Shown: in pieces, positions 35,515 to 47,983 of the stretch
How the letters are laid out: every line of letters starts with the position of its first letter
Numbering within the stretch: the first letter of the stretch is position 1
Assembly: GCA_905221605.1 (NCBI GenBank)
Contig: CAJNDS010000802.1
Location: forward strand, 1-64,000
Reading direction: 5' to 3'
DNA length: 64,000 bases
DNA from: Symbiodinium natans
Lineage: Eukaryota > Sar > Dinophyceae > Suessiales > Symbiodiniaceae
Notes under the pieces: model-generated
What the model was told of the DNA's origin: nothing
Database searches by the model: none
Seen by the model: only the letters and a program-made list of their open reading frames with translations
Translations under genes and position numbers: made by a program

Positions 35515-36011
35515 CCGAGCTACGAGATCTGACATGTTGCATCTGATCACTGTATTAGAGGGCTCTCGAATGATGTCGAGGTGCCTTGTCACCGTGCTGC
35601 TCCCTGGCACAAGCCTGGCAAAGCTGCAGCTTAGCACTTCATTAAAACCCATGAGGGCAAGAACCAAATAGTCGTACCAATCACAACCACAACAAGAATG
35701 ACCACTTCCGAAAGCTCTCAAAGGTCGACTCAGGTCGCATCTGGGGCCTCGATCAGAACAATCAGCAGCCTGGAGGAGACCCGCTGGCCAGAGCCTTTCT
35801 GAGCACATACATCTTATTTTGGGGTTTCCGAAAATTCGGGGGTACTTTGCTGGGGTCTTCATTATAAGGGAATCCTACTACTTGGGGGTCTAGATCAAGG
35901 GTCCCTTCTTCTCGCAAATTCCCATTTGGCAATTGCATTGCGTCATTGATGCTTTGCGCTGATGGAGCGTCCTTTCAAGCAGGTCATACAACGTTCTAGG
36001 GTGTTTTCTGA

Positions 36012-36444
36012 TCACATTGTCACAACGTCATGGTCATTATGCGCAATGGCTGGAGTGATTCGGATCTGTCCGCAACCTGGAGCACAAGAGTAGTCAGCTG
36101 GATCAGGTGGTGGATTGAGGTGGGGTTCAACTTGCCGCCAAGGGCCGCGCCTTTCAGAGTCTCGTAGAACCTCCAGGGGCAATCGGCCAGTGACCGACAA
36201 ATTTGATAGTTCGGAGATTGCCTCTACATTCGCAGTGCTTTAGAGCCGATGGTTGGTAGGGATGTTGATCAGGCGAACTTATGCAAACTCCGACCAGCTC
36301 AGAGGTACCGACATGACATGACATGACTATACCAGGACGCCTGCAACTACGGCCGACACAGCTTGAGTGCTGGGCTGGATGCCATGACCAAGCTGGTGAG
36401 TACGGGTGCAACACCTTGGCAGGACTGCCGTTCACATGAGGCAA
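36012..36444 (-). CDS. Candidate exons, unknown protein
   Basis: The minus frame from 36200 reads MSVTGRLPLEVLRDSERRGP and PHLNPPPDPADYSCAPGCG to a stop at 36012. A second frame upstream (36154-36444) ends HCECRGNLRTIKFVGHWPI. They overlap in different frames, so an intron between them is likely. No family match. Confidence 0.35.
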
Positions 36445-36762
36445 GTTTGTCGGAGCGCTTAGGAGTGGCCAAGGCTGCTAGCAAAACTAGTAACTAGAAC
36501 ATTTCATCGCAACTCGCTTCTGCTAAGCTCAAGGCTCAATGATGAGCTTGTAGACCTCGAACAAAGGGCGTGGACCAGCAAGCAGGACAATCAAAGCAGC
36601 ACGACCCCATTTTCACCCGAAGCCACTGCCTAGTTCGCAAAGGGTAGGGTTCTCATTCAGAGAGCAAGAGGCTGTGCTTTTGCATGAAACGAAATGTTGG
36701 CAAGACCCCACGGCTACAGCAGCAGACAAACCGCCATCCATGTGCTTTGCCAAGGCGAAGAA

Positions 36763-37318
36763 CTAAGATCTTATGCGTTGTCCACAAGAAGTGTGGTCTT
36801 CACTTCTCATGATGACAATGTTCCGTCCAATCCCAGGCCCGCAGCCCCTTCGTAGAGCGGAACCTCCATCCTCCGCAGCCTTCAGCAAATCCAAGCCGCT
36901 CCCATTGCTACGCAATGGATTCAGACGCTTGCTCGCAAGACAAGCGCACAGCAGCAGCAGGAGCTTCGCATGCTGCACGATACATCCAGCCCAGCTGGCA
37001 TTGCCTTTCGTAGATGCCAAAGGCTCGACGAACATCGTCCATCTGGCAGGCCTGGCTAAGAGCATAGCCCGTTTGGCCTTTCATCACTTTGATTTGCCTT
37101 CCGGTGGACTCTCGCGCCTCGATGAGCCGGTTGATGAGCCCATCGGAATGGTCCCCTGGCAGAAGTTTTATCTGGAATTGCAGGGGTTGACTATACAGCA
37201 GCACATCTGAAATTTTTCGACACGCCTCGGCCGAAAGGAGCATCCTCATCGCTGGCCGGCGAGCCATACCTGCACGTCGACAGCAATCTCTCATCTCATT
37301 CTGCTTCTGCATGCTCAC
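36763..37318 (-). CDS. Unknown gene, two overlapping candidate exons
   Basis: The minus frame from 37318 reads ACRKISDVLLYSQPLQFQIK, then DGLINRLIEARESTGRQIKV and QACQMDDVRRAFGIYERQ. It is helical and protein-like down to about 36960. A second frame then reads GLDLLKAAEDGGSALRRG and GIGRNIVIMRSEDHTSC to a stop at 36763. A GC donor near 36935 and an AG near 36900 would join them in phase, though the intron would be very short. No family recognised. A plus-strand frame of 145 codons covers the same bases. Confidence 0.4.
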
Positions 37319-37675
37319 CTTCTGCTGTGCACTCGCAAGCGCTCACTGGCTTGCCTCTGGCTAAATGATGCCATCAGTGCTATCGGCTATCTGTGACATC
37401 GTACAAAGCCCTGCGAAGCAGCCCCTCGGGCGCACAAGGGTCGCGAGGAGGGCCCTCCGCTCGGCGTGCTGTCCTGTTGCATGCGTGCTGCAGCATGATG
37501 GCACAGTGGTTGCTCAGACAATGGCCATGAATCAATCAGTATGAATCATGAACCCTCAGCAACCTGCTCCTCACCCCAAGCCAGCATCTTGGTCGGAGTT
37601 GGGCTTCTGGGACGCCTGAGAAAGTTGTCGTGTGTGCATGTGCAAGCGAGATTTCAGGGCGAGGCGGCACCCCCC

Positions 37676-38540
37676 CCCCCATGACAAGCGCACTTGTACA
37701 CTCCAATAACGACGCACTCAATTGCAGCTAGCGCGCGTGTGTGCGCGTATGCGCTTACGCTCGACTTTGCTTGCGTGTGTCTGCGTGCGAGTCCGTGTCT
37801 GGACAGGGCCGTCGCTATTCACGAGCGCATTCCCAGTGTGCCTGGGAAACGAATGCAAACAAGGAGCATACACTGAGCTGAGCCATCTTCGTCACAGCCA
37901 CGAGCTGGAGAGATGCAGCCCTAGAGCTGTGCAGGTTAATTCTTCGATTTCTTGAGGCTTTCGGGACATCATGCCTTGTCCACGCTTTGATGGGTCCAGC
38001 TGTTTTCTTTCGTGGAGAGGTGGAGTGCCAAAAAATCGGGTTTAGGGACAACGCGTATTCACCCTCTGTCTATATCGCTCTCTCTTGTTTCCACCTGTCG
38101 CTCTTCGCATCCTTCCCAATAACACCCCCGATAGGCGCCTGCAGCGGCGCACTCGGTGGCCGCTCGATGCTTGCTTCTGGTTCGGCAGAATACTCCATGC
38201 CCTGCCCGGTAAATTTGGGGATGCAAATCAAGCGCCGGATCCTGTCAGCAGAGTTCTGGGCACTACTTGCATGATTCTGTCAAATGCTCCGAGAACGAGA
38301 AGTCTGCCCGACAAGAAAGCGCAGTAGACGTTCCAAACGTGATGCCATGTTATGCTATGCTGTGACAACATTATGTTCGGGCAAGGCGCCTGCAGCCAGT
38401 GGTTCGTTTGCTCAGGCGTGGGGGCCTGCGGCCTGGCACCGACGATTCCAGTGAACGACCCCCACAGTCGACCCCCACAGACGACGCCCATACAGGTCTC
38501 CCAGCACTCTCAGCACTCTCAAACAAACTCAGATGCCTGA
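37676..38540. other. No supportable gene
   Basis: A run of C (about 37671-37680), then short overlapping frames on both strands without a domain signature. Confidence 0.3.
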
Positions 38541-38547
38541 AATGGGC

Positions 38548-39202
38548 TCAATCTGGCTCAAGTCTCTCAGCTCTCAAGTTCTGCCTTTCGAGCCGCTCGG
38601 GGGGTGGGGACAGTGCTGGTGATGCCACCTCAGCCGCGGCGGCAGGGGGCTCTTGACGGGAATCATCGGGAATCCACACCCGAAGTTGAAGGCAAGCAGA
38701 CAAGACAGGACTACGTGGCAACCGCACACACACACACACACACACACTCTCTCGGTGCCTCCCATCCATCTGTGGTGCTACACACGGTGGCCTGGCCCGC
38801 AAGAAAAAATGGCGGTCGGAGTGCAGAGCATGCCGGCTGCTGCTTGCAGTACGAGTGAGAAAGCAAGTCGTGAGTTCTGTCAACTTGCAGCCAATATGTG
38901 CTGTCCAAGCTGCCGCACTGTTGCTGCCTGCTGCTTGTGATTGTCGGCACATCTCGATGGCCTTGCTGAAACCACGTTGGATGGAAGCTCGGTCTGGATA
39001 GGCATGCAGGCGGACTGGCTTTCTGGCCACGAGCCTCTTGCACCAGCTTGGGAGACACGCGTGCAGCCTCGCAGATGCGCTTTTTGAAGCCAATCCGATA
39101 TTGATTCAGTGCGGCCACTTTGTTGCCATCGGCCCCGATTTCCTGAGGACCAGGCCCCGCGGTGTTCTTGACAGCGACCCCCTGAGGAGACGGGCCTTGC
39201 AA
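38548..39202 (-). CDS. Candidate spliced gene fragment, unknown
   Basis: The minus frame from 39202 reads GPQEIGADGNKVAALNQYRI and KKRICEAARVSPKLVQEARG, which looks coding. A second frame (from about 39000) reads RASIQRGFSKAIEMCRQSQA. The continuation into VCVCV comes from the CA microsatellite at 38724-38748 and is not protein. The joins were not resolved. Confidence 0.35.
38724..38748. repeat. (CA)n microsatellite
   Basis: CA dinucleotides, about 25 bp. Confidence 0.9.
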
Positions 39203-39209
39203 AATGTCG

Positions 39210-42110
39210 CTTTCGAATGGAACCGTCTCATCTCATATTGTCTTCGGGTGGTTGCCAACATCTCTCCTTCTAGGGTGCATGGCTGGCAAGCCCCGTTCGC
39301 TGGAGTTAACCGTGGTTTATACTCCCACGTTAGAGCTTACCAACCAACATCCCATTGCTCGTCTTTTTTTGGAGCGGGGCTTCCGACCCCAATCACCTCT
39401 TTTTCGGTTCTTCAGAGAAGGAAACTCTTCCAAGGGTTCAATGCACAGATCTACCATCAGCGACACTGAACTTCGAAAAAAAGAAACCTCGGATGGACCA
39501 GCTGAGCTTCCGAGTTGGAGTACATCCCATAAGGTCCGGATGAGTTCAGATCATGTACAGTAACTGACAGCGTCGTCATGTCAAATAACGCCTAGCCTAG
39601 CCTATGATGGAGTGTGACTGCGGATGATCTGAGTCTGGCATTCGCATATGTACTCCCAGCCTCTCCAAATGCCATCATGGACGAGCTTTGGGCTTCGAAG
39701 CTTCAAGCCCCCCAAATCCCAACTTGGCGATCTAGGGACTTCTGGGTCCAAGTTTTCCCTGCCATCTCGCCCGCGGGCCTGACTTGGCTGCGTGGGGCCT
39801 CATCGGCCTTCAGCGGGATCTTGAAAGGCTACAGATGGCCGTACGATGCCACGGGGACGTGGCGCTTGAGCTGACGATGCCAAAAAGGGGGAGGTACACG
39901 CTATGGACAGTGTTGCAGGGTCGAGGGTCTAGGGCTCAGAGGCTCAGGGATTCGAGAGGTTGTTCAGGGAAACGTGATTGCTCTGAGGTTCTTCTGTCGC
40001 GCAAGGGGGGATTTGGGGTTGGGGTGTGCAGTTCTGCAAAGTGTTTTAGGTGGCCCTTTGTCCATAGGGAGTGGCGCACATCACCACCCAACAAGAGCTT
40101 CCCCTGGCAAGAGGTGGGGATCAGCATCTACAAGCTTGAAAGGCAGCTTTGAACCTTCCGGCCACGCGCCAAGGTACCAAGACCACAATGAGGCTTCAAA
40201 CATACGCCCCAAAGGTCTCCAAGGCATCCAAACCCCTCGTTTCCCTGACCAAAGGTCGATTCCCTGAGCCCTCGTTAGCAAACTGGAATGCTTTTTCTCA
40301 ATGGCCAACTAGGTGCCTCTGCGCCGGATTGCTGGTGCGCGCTTAACAGCCGACCTTCGATCGACCGCAGGAAGCTGCCATGCTCCGAAATTCTGCAAGC
40401 AGTGCATTCAAGACACTTTCCAGCTGATGCATTCGCGAGCCCACCTTCGGAACGACATCTGCTAGATGGGCATGCGCCAGGTCTCACCGATCCAAGCCAA
40501 GCCACAGATCCAGATGAAGGACGGACGCCTCTGCCAGGCCTCGAAAAATCGTCAATCCGTGAGACTAAGCATAAGGGCAGCCTCTTGCAGCCGGAGGCCT
40601 TCCGGCAGAGCTGGTCCGCTTGCGCCGCATCTGCAGTCAACAGTCCATTTCGGACGAAGACAAAGAGCCGCTCAAGAACGCCAAGTTAAGAATGCAAGAG
40701 TGTGTTTTCATTTTTGTCTTCGTAACGCGCAAGATCTCTCACCCGCATGGAGGCGGCATTGATCCTCTCAGCTCGGAGCTCCGTCGCCACCCCGATTCAT
40801 GCAGGGCCTGGGCTGGAGAGCCACGAGATCTCCCTTTTTGCTTCCACCGTTTTAGAGGACAAAGCGCGGCACCCACATGCATGGCAGCTTGAGTGCTGGA
40901 CGTCGTGGGCCGGGGCGGCAGCTCAGGTTGTGCATCGGAGGGCGAGTTCGACAGGCGCCCAGCAGGCCTTCAGAAGACTAGCGCCGGAAGACGAAGAGAA
41001 CAATGGGGCAGTGCAGGGATGTTTTTGACGAGTCTGGGAGCCCAGTCGCTTTGATCTCCAAGCGCTCGTCAGCTGGAAAATTGATGCCCCTGTTCATGCA
41101 TGGCCTCAGCCATCCGCTCTTGCCCAGTCATCCTAGTCTCTCTAAGTCTCCAGCAATTAGATCTAGTGTGTCAAGTCGGGGACGTCGTAGGACGGGGTGG
41201 GAGTTCATGCCGCTCGTCCACAGAGGTTGCAGCAGTGGAGTAGTTGCCCGAAGGCCTTGCAGACGCTCCCCAAGCTTCTCTGACAAGACCACTCAATCAC
41301 CAGCACTGAGGGTGCCGCGTCCTTGGGCGCACTCGCTCACGATCATCCCATGTCTGTGAGGGAGCAGACCCAGCCGCCCCTGACCTTATAGAAAGCAACC
41401 GCAAGCAGCCTGGATGCAAGTTGAGAGCGTTGTAGACTGTTGCCGTGGTCCCGGCACAGGACGTGGCTGGTCATCTTCGAAGCCTGCAATCCGACCACGA
41501 CTTCGGTGACTGGTTGACAACCGAAAGCAGCTGCCTTCCTCACCAGGCCCCTCAGACTGTTTGGAGGGCCTCATAGCAGCTTCGGAGCCCGAGACACATG
41601 CCAACCTTTCGAGTCACTGAGCTTCTTGCACCCGACTTCCTGGCTCTTCCTGTCGCCTGGCATCGGCTACTTGCTGCTGGAAAACTCGTCACTGATATGC
41701 GCAGTCACAGGCTGTCACCTTCGACCAGGAGAATTGACAATTGCAGCTTTCAGATTAGCCCTGAATCTGAAGGAACGGACAGAGGTGTCCCTTGAAGCTC
41801 ATAAAGTTCAATGTCTGTGTGCTGAATGCTGCGCTTCTTGCTACTTGGAAGGCTTTGCCTGACGGACTAATTGGTGAACTCATGTGCCGCAGGTCGCGTC
41901 GGCCTTGAACTCGTAGCAGAGACCTGAACGGCCTCGAGGCTGTGAACGATGCCCCACATGCTGGTGTCGCTTGCAGCTGGGGCCGAAGCTGCATTTTCCG
42001 ACCTTTCCGACCTGCAACATGGCACAACGAATCAAAATGCACCTGCCGGTTACGGACAAGCCTTGTGCAGCAGTACTGTGTCTCGATGCGAATGCTGCAA
42101 CATTTGCCGA
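39210..42110. other. Unresolved interval
   Basis: Plus-strand frames predominate here (for example 40620-40892 with ISDEDKEPLKNAKLRMQEC, and 40747-41028 ending RRLAPEDEENNGAVQG) and the minus strand has few long frames. No domain is recognisable, so the strand of any gene here is undetermined. Confidence 0.3.
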
Positions 42111-42112
42111 TG

Positions 42113-42145
42113 CCCTAACCCTAAACTATCCTAAACTGCCCTAAC
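42113..42145. repeat. Degenerate CCCTAA(A)-type telomere-like words
   Basis: Four near-units: CCCTAA, CCCTAAACT, CCTAAACTG and CCCTAAC. They resemble the complement of TTTAGGG. The array is short and interstitial. Confidence 0.5.
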
Positions 42146-43110
42146 AACACCCGCGAAAGATCCCCATACGCCTGGGTTTTGCTGCTCGTTCCATGTGTCT
42201 CCGCTCCAGGGCCTTGCACCACAGCTGTCTAGCAAGGCACAGATGAACCCTCTTAGCATATGTGCTTACAAGATTTTACGCTTTACACTGAAAAATTGAA
42301 TAAACTGAACCTTGATCACAGAAAGACGCATGTGCAACTACGGATAGAAGGTCGGCTTTCCAGTCCATCTGGGATCAAAGCTGCATGGATCCGGCTCAGC
42401 GGAACAGGAACCGGCTGAGCAGCGTCTCCATGGCGAACCTTCAGGGAAGCGAAGCGCGTCGACAGGCGGGCAAATTGCTCCAAAAATGTGTGTCAACGAG
42501 GAAGTTTTTGGTCATCCCAGGGTCCTCGTGGAAACCCCGTGAACCTCACGGTGCATCTCACGACAGTATTGAAACATCATACCGTCATGCAAATCACCGC
42601 CATCTCTGCGCTGCAAGCCCTATCCCTCGAACTTCGGGGAACTTCAGGACTCTGACAACTGGCTTTTGGAATCTTCAATGCCCGGCCTGGGCGATTGGCT
42701 GCACAGGAAGTGGACGCTCCTGGCCGTAGTCGCTTGCAGCACTCGGTAGCTGCTCGGATCACCCAAGGACAAACACAAAGGCAGAACATGACGCAACTGG
42801 GAACTCGAGAACACGGAATTGCATACGTCACACCCTTCCCAGCAGTTCCGCTCATTCGTTCATTGCTACTGCGTGTGCGCTCATCTGAAACAACTTACTG
42901 GTAGCACACGTTTCCCAGCGACATATTTCTGGCGCTGCAATACTGTACGCGGCAGCATCTTGTGTAGCGATCGTTCCATGTGGCCTGTTCCTGGCCGGTC
43001 ACCACCGGCAGAGCGTTCTGCTCTTGGACGATCTTCAGGTGCTGATCGCCTGGCACTCCATGGCTGACAAGCAATCGACATCGAGCGTCCGTCAAGTCAG
43101 TGAGTCTCTC

Positions 43111-43163
43111 TGTCTGTGTGTGTGTGTGTGCTGTCTCTGCGTGTGTCTCTGTGTGTGTGTCTG

Positions 43164-43250
<87 letters not shown>

Positions 43251-43258
43251 GCGTGTGT
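43111..43258. repeat. (TG)n / (TCTG)n microsatellite array
   Basis: Mixed TG and TCTC units lead into about 85 bp of uninterrupted CTGT (TCTG) tetranucleotides from about 43165 to 43250. Confidence 0.95.
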
Positions 43259-44056
43259 CACCGACACCGAGTATCTTGTGAGGTCTAGCTAAGCCATCTC
43301 AATCGTCCATCGTACAACCGTACAACGTGTATATTCTCAAATAGTCTAAAGGGCCGCCTCCCGGCTGGTCCAGAAGTTCCACGCTTGCGATGTGCCTGCA
43401 ACCCATGTCACACGCAGCAAGTCTGAATCAGCCTTTTGCATAGAACTACATGCTCACATAGTGACATAGTGACATGCAGTGCGCTCAGTCGGCAACATCC
43501 TGGAACTTTCGTGGCACTCCACTGCCTGCAGCAGCAAGATGCAGAAAGGGAGCATCTAACAACACTCAGTCCCATCGAGGCCGAAACTGGCTGAGCCATA
43601 CACCACCCGTGCCGAATACGCAGCCATGGCGCAACAAACATGTGGGATCGCAGTCGGCCGTGCGTCGTCATACTGATTTGCACTAGATGAAATCATGAAA
43701 GCACATGAGGGCTTGCATGCGTGATTTCTCGTGACTCTCGTGTTCTTACGCTCGGTGTGGTGTCCATTTCATGCACCGATGTCCACGGACTGGATGGTCA
43801 AGTTGGGAATTGTGATTCCTGGCCTGGACCCATTGGCACGAAAGTCTCCTCAAATTTTCTACCTCCTCTGAAAAAGCATCTTGGATCATCTTGGGACCCA
43901 TCTTTGGTGACGGGCGAGAGGAGTACACAATGGTCATTCGGTGCTTATGGTATCCGGCCCCTAAGAACTGGCTGGCACGCCATGGTACGGAGCACCAAAC
44001 TTCATGAACCAAGAAAGACTCGCGCATGACGCAGCGAAGGGCTCCCCGACAGTGTC

Positions 44057-44073
44057 TTTTTTTTTTTTTTTTT
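44057..44073. repeat. Poly-T run, 17 bp
   Basis: Seventeen consecutive T. It could be a minus-strand poly-A remnant of a retroposed cDNA, but no coding sequence next to it supports this. Confidence 0.9.
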
Positions 44074-44808
44074 CCGTGGAGGCGCTCCTGCTTCGGATAT
44101 CCTTGACGGCCAAACATCTGGACATGCAGAGGTCGCAGATCCTAGATGTGGACACCCAGCCCACTCACCCTTGGAAGAACTGCTCGCAAAGGGCAGCAGG
44201 CGAGTCCAGTCAGGCTTACTATACAATGTCTTCTGCCCGGCCCGTTGCGGTTGGTCTTCCATCTGAAAGTCAGTGCGAGCGGACATGAACCCAAGCAGCA
44301 AACTGTTTCCCCATTATTGCTGCCATTAGCCGACGTAGTCGACATCACATTCTTGTCAGTTTTACTGACACGTCGGAAAGCTCTGTGAGACCGGAAGCAT
44401 AACGGAAGAAAGGTCTTTCAAAGGAAGCTTCCAGAGACACGCATACAGCTAGGCAACAGATATGTTTAAACAGACTTGGAGTCCTGGCTCTAAGGACTGT
44501 TTGAGTGTCTCTCAGAAGAACTTGACAACCCTGGTAACTCATGCAATGTTTCTCTATCGATTACAGGGAAGGCTGTCATAGGCCATGATGGGCCATGACT
44601 AGCCCCTCCACTTCAAAAGGCCCTTGGACATGGGCACGAGCACGGCTTCGGACAAGGGAGCAAAATGGAGGGCTTTTGAGCGAAGACTTTACGACTCCCT
44701 GCTCTCTTGTATTTACTCGTCCGGCGCGCTCTCTAGCTCCACGGCCTTGCGCTTCAGGGCCCCTGGCATCTCACAGTCCGTTGCCACTTTCATGGGACCT
44801 TATAAGGT

Positions 44809-44810
<2 letters not shown>

Positions 44811-44840
<30 letters not shown>
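44811..44840. repeat. (GA)n microsatellite
   Basis: Uninterrupted GA dinucleotides, about 30 bp. Confidence 0.95.
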
Positions 44841-44842
<2 letters not shown>

Positions 44843-44882
44843 CCAGAGTCAGGGACATGACAGTGGCTGGAAGCGGGAGAAC

Positions 44883-45180
44883 TCAGGCGTGCGCTGTCCT
44901 TGGATCCTCGGCGGCCTGCATCGGCTTCACCAAGGCTTCACTGAGAAGTCTGGAGATCCAAAGCTTCTGGTCGACGGTGCTCTGCCCAGTCCCATAAACC
45001 CAAGTCCCTACCAAAAAGGCCAACCGCAAAGTATGCCTTGAAAACCCGAGAACCACCAAAAGCCCGGCACCTCGCTGTCTCCGCCGCGGCGCTTCCTCCA
45101 CGGCGAAGTTGCCCAAGGCTACGCGGCGCTGGAGCTCAAGAGGCCGCTCCACAGCGAAAGCCTGTTTGGCATGGCATGCG
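44883..45180 (-). CDS. Candidate C-terminal exon, unknown protein
   Basis: After CAAACAG (near 45165) the minus strand opens AFAVERPLELQRRVALGNFA, then a hydrophobic stretch GLLVVLGFSRHTLRLAFLVG and KLWISRLLSEALVKPMQAAE before a TGA at 44883. A second minus frame over the same bases (VFKAYFAVGLFGRDLGLWDW) is also plausible, so the frame is not certain. Upstream is a CA/GA repeat that is probably intronic. Confidence 0.4.
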
Positions 45181-45212
45181 GACCTTTGTTGCAGAGTATA
45201 CACACACATATA

Positions 45213-45261
45213 TAGAGAGAGAGATAGAGAGAGCGCGAGAGGGACAGAGAGAGAGAGAGAG
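45213..45261. repeat. Interrupted (GA)n microsatellite
   Basis: GA units interrupted by ATA and CGC, following a CACACACATATATA tract. Confidence 0.9.
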
Positions 45262-46441
45262 TATGGATATACAGAGAGTGTGTGAAAACATGGAGTACAT
45301 GGAGTGTATTGTAGGCTTCCAAGGGCATGACTGTTGTACAAGGTTGTGCATCGCTGGGGCGCGTGCTGCTTTCCTTGAGAATTAGAGGGTGTGCACACCC
45401 TATCCCGCACTTCGGAAGCTGGGAGGTCTCCCCAACTTTCGGGGACCAGGAGGCGCCATCGACAGTTAGCGCGTGGGTTCAGGGTCGACAGTTTTGCAAG
45501 GGGAAAGAACATCTATCTTCAAGACCTCATATTTCTGGGAGGTTTCGACGTTAACTAGCCTGCAACCCATGAGGCTGTAACCCCTGACGTCACCCTGGGA
45601 TTCAAGACCCTGTTTGCAGCCTGATAGTAAAGTTTTGCTGACGTCTCAATCTGTTTGTCTCGCCTGCCAATCTCCGAAATCTGCCCAGCGAGCGCGGATG
45701 CCCATCTCGTCCTCGTCTGCGTCGAGTGTCGTGGCAGTCGCGCGGCTGAAGAAGTATCTGGGCCAGCGTCTGTTTTGCAGGAGAGCTATTGGGCTCTCTA
45801 GCGGGCATGCCTTCAAAGGGCCCCAAACCTCTGATTAGCCAAGCAGGCCTAACCTCATCAAAAAGACATGTCACTACAACCGAAATGAAACGCGAATTGC
45901 ATACATGTAATCTATTCTTGTAGTGTCATTTCCTCTGGTCTGAGGCTCTCAGACTGAGCATGCATGATCCTTATCCTGACCAAGCTCCAAGAATCCCATC
46001 TTCTCCCTCGTGCGAACGACTTGGGGCGCTGGCGCCAGCCCGCGATGCTTCAAGACGTTGGATTCGTGCAAAATCACCTCCACACGTGCGCAGTCTCAGT
46101 CTGTTCCAAGCTCTGCTTCTGTGACACACAGGTAGCAGACCTCATGTCCAGCTGTGTGCAGCAAACAAACGAAACCCGATCAGATAGATTAGGTCCTTCG
46201 AACTTGCACTTATTGGGCGCTTCCAGCCAGAAGCATGGTCAGCCCCGTCAGCATATATATCCGGCACCTCGAAATCCGCTTCTTTGCACGTCTTGCTTCG
46301 TGTAGCTGTCACCTCAATGCACGAAGGAGCGGATGGTCTCAAAACATCCGCATGCGGTGAAACCGCGAAGGCTCACAATGCCCGCACAACGTGCATCCTG
46401 CTCCACTTGGGCCAGAGCGAGGGCGCCGCTAGCTGCATCAC

Positions 46442-47302
46442 CTAGGCAGAGCCACTCACAAACCATAGTGCCACAATACGAGAGCAGAGCAGAGCGGCGT
46501 AGAAAGTCAGCAAGGCATCCAGGGCACGGGGTACTGCCAGGAAACTTCCACTGCGGGCTCGGATGCGCAGAATGTCGCGGTGGCGAACGGGCCTGGTCAC
46601 GTGCTTACAGTCCCTGAAGGCCCTGAAGGGCAACCGACAGCAGTGCTCGGTCTCTATCAGATTCTGCAGCTTCTCCCACTGGCCTCTTGGCCTTCTCCTG
46701 TGCAGAAGAATGGTTTGCAAGAACGCGGCAGGCACAGTGAGACTGCATACTCTCTGCACTCCAGCATGGGTCCGACAGGTCCTTCAGTCCAGCATCCCCT
46801 TCACCCGAAGGGCAAAACGAGAACTCCTGCTCAGAAAGGTGTAGCAGTGCTCTGACTCTAGCAACGAGTAGCACAGCAATGCGCCAAAATGCACAGCAGG
46901 CTGAGAAGGCTTGAGATGTACACTCGGAAGCACGGTCGTAGGTCAATACTGGCACGGTGTTGCTTGCAGAGCTCTTGGTTCAATATTTGCACAATAGCGG
47001 GAAAGAGGTCAGCTGCACCAGCCTGCCACTCGCCTTTGTCTGACCAATTGCAGTCCACCTGATTCGGTGGAGAATGGCATCGGTGCTTTGGGCGGCGAAG
47101 CTCTGTTGATACGTCATCTTCTTGAATACATCGAGGACAGTAACTCAGTATAGAGTCCTGCCACAAGAACGAATATGGGTCGTGTGGGACCGGGTTTTGT
47201 GAGAGCTTGCACGAATGTTCTGAATCGCATCAGCCAGCCTAAGGTAGAATCACGCAGGGGTGTTGAGAACGCAGGTGAAAAAGCTCGACTATTCCAGGGC
47301 AT
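46442..47302 (-). CDS. Spliced gene of unknown function
   Basis: A possible ATG at 47302 opens MPWNSRAFSPAFSTPLRD and RFRTFVQALTKPGPTRPIF. A later exon after GAATCAG (near 47062) reads VDCNWSDKGEWQAGAADLFP and AIVQILNQELCKQH. Another reads CCAFWRIAVLLVARVRALLH and GEGDAGLKDLSDPCW. The last exon, after TTCTTCTGCACAG, reads RRPRGQWEKLQNLIETEHCC, then HRDILRIRARSGSFLAVPRA and a hydrophobic end before the stop at 46442. The last join is in phase if a GA donor is used after CW. No domain is recognised. Hydrophobic stretches suggest membrane association. Confidence 0.5.
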
Positions 47303-47983
47303 TCGAGCAAGGTGTACTACACCTCTCTAGATGATGGCCACGGTAAGTTGAAAGTACGGCTTGGATGTGAATGCCACGGACTAGCATGCTTCACAAACTA
47401 GCCCAGGTCCGAGGCCTGAGGGCACGCTCGTGAAGTGTACTGGTACAAAGAGCCTCCATATTATGGCAGCTTTAACGACCAAGGCTCCAGCAGCCTTTCC
47501 CTGCACCTCAATGTAACGACCATGGAACACACGAAGGTACACGACATCACCTCAGCTGCGCGGCAGAAGCCAAATCAGTGAATGAAGACGCTAGCCACTC
47601 CCTATGTACCCAACTCCTCAAACCCAAACGCCTGCGCGCAGCCAAGAAGCCATAGTAGACAACAGGGTCTTCTGGCGAGGGATGGAGCAGCTCCTGGCCG
47701 TGTTCCCTCTGAGACCAATCGCTAGTCTCAAGGCGCGCTGCGGCGTTGAAGGTTGAGGGATTATTTTACACCCCTCCAACTTGGAGAACCTCTTTGTGCA
47801 CCTCCCTTAGCCCCAATTCGAGCCGATCCGGTCCATCCCCTCTCCCCGCCTCGAGCGGGTCCTCACCTTGGCGGTCCCACGGAGGCAGCGGCAACGGCGA
47901 ACGAGAGAAGAGGCCCAGATCCCATGCATGCTGGAAGTGCCACTCCTCATGCAGGGCAATTACTTGCAATTTACTGAAGGAAT

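Larger units (their letters stand above)
42146..44800. other. Repeat-rich interval without a supportable gene
   Basis: It contains the TCTG array and a poly-T run. A plus frame at 42385-42729 starts MDPAQRNRNRLSSVSMANLQ and looks partly protein-like, but no domain or exon structure supports it. Confidence 0.3.

Noticed and set aside
43024-43288. Cys/Leu/Ser/Val repeat ORFs
   Set aside because: They are a direct translation of the TCTG array and are open in several frames at once.
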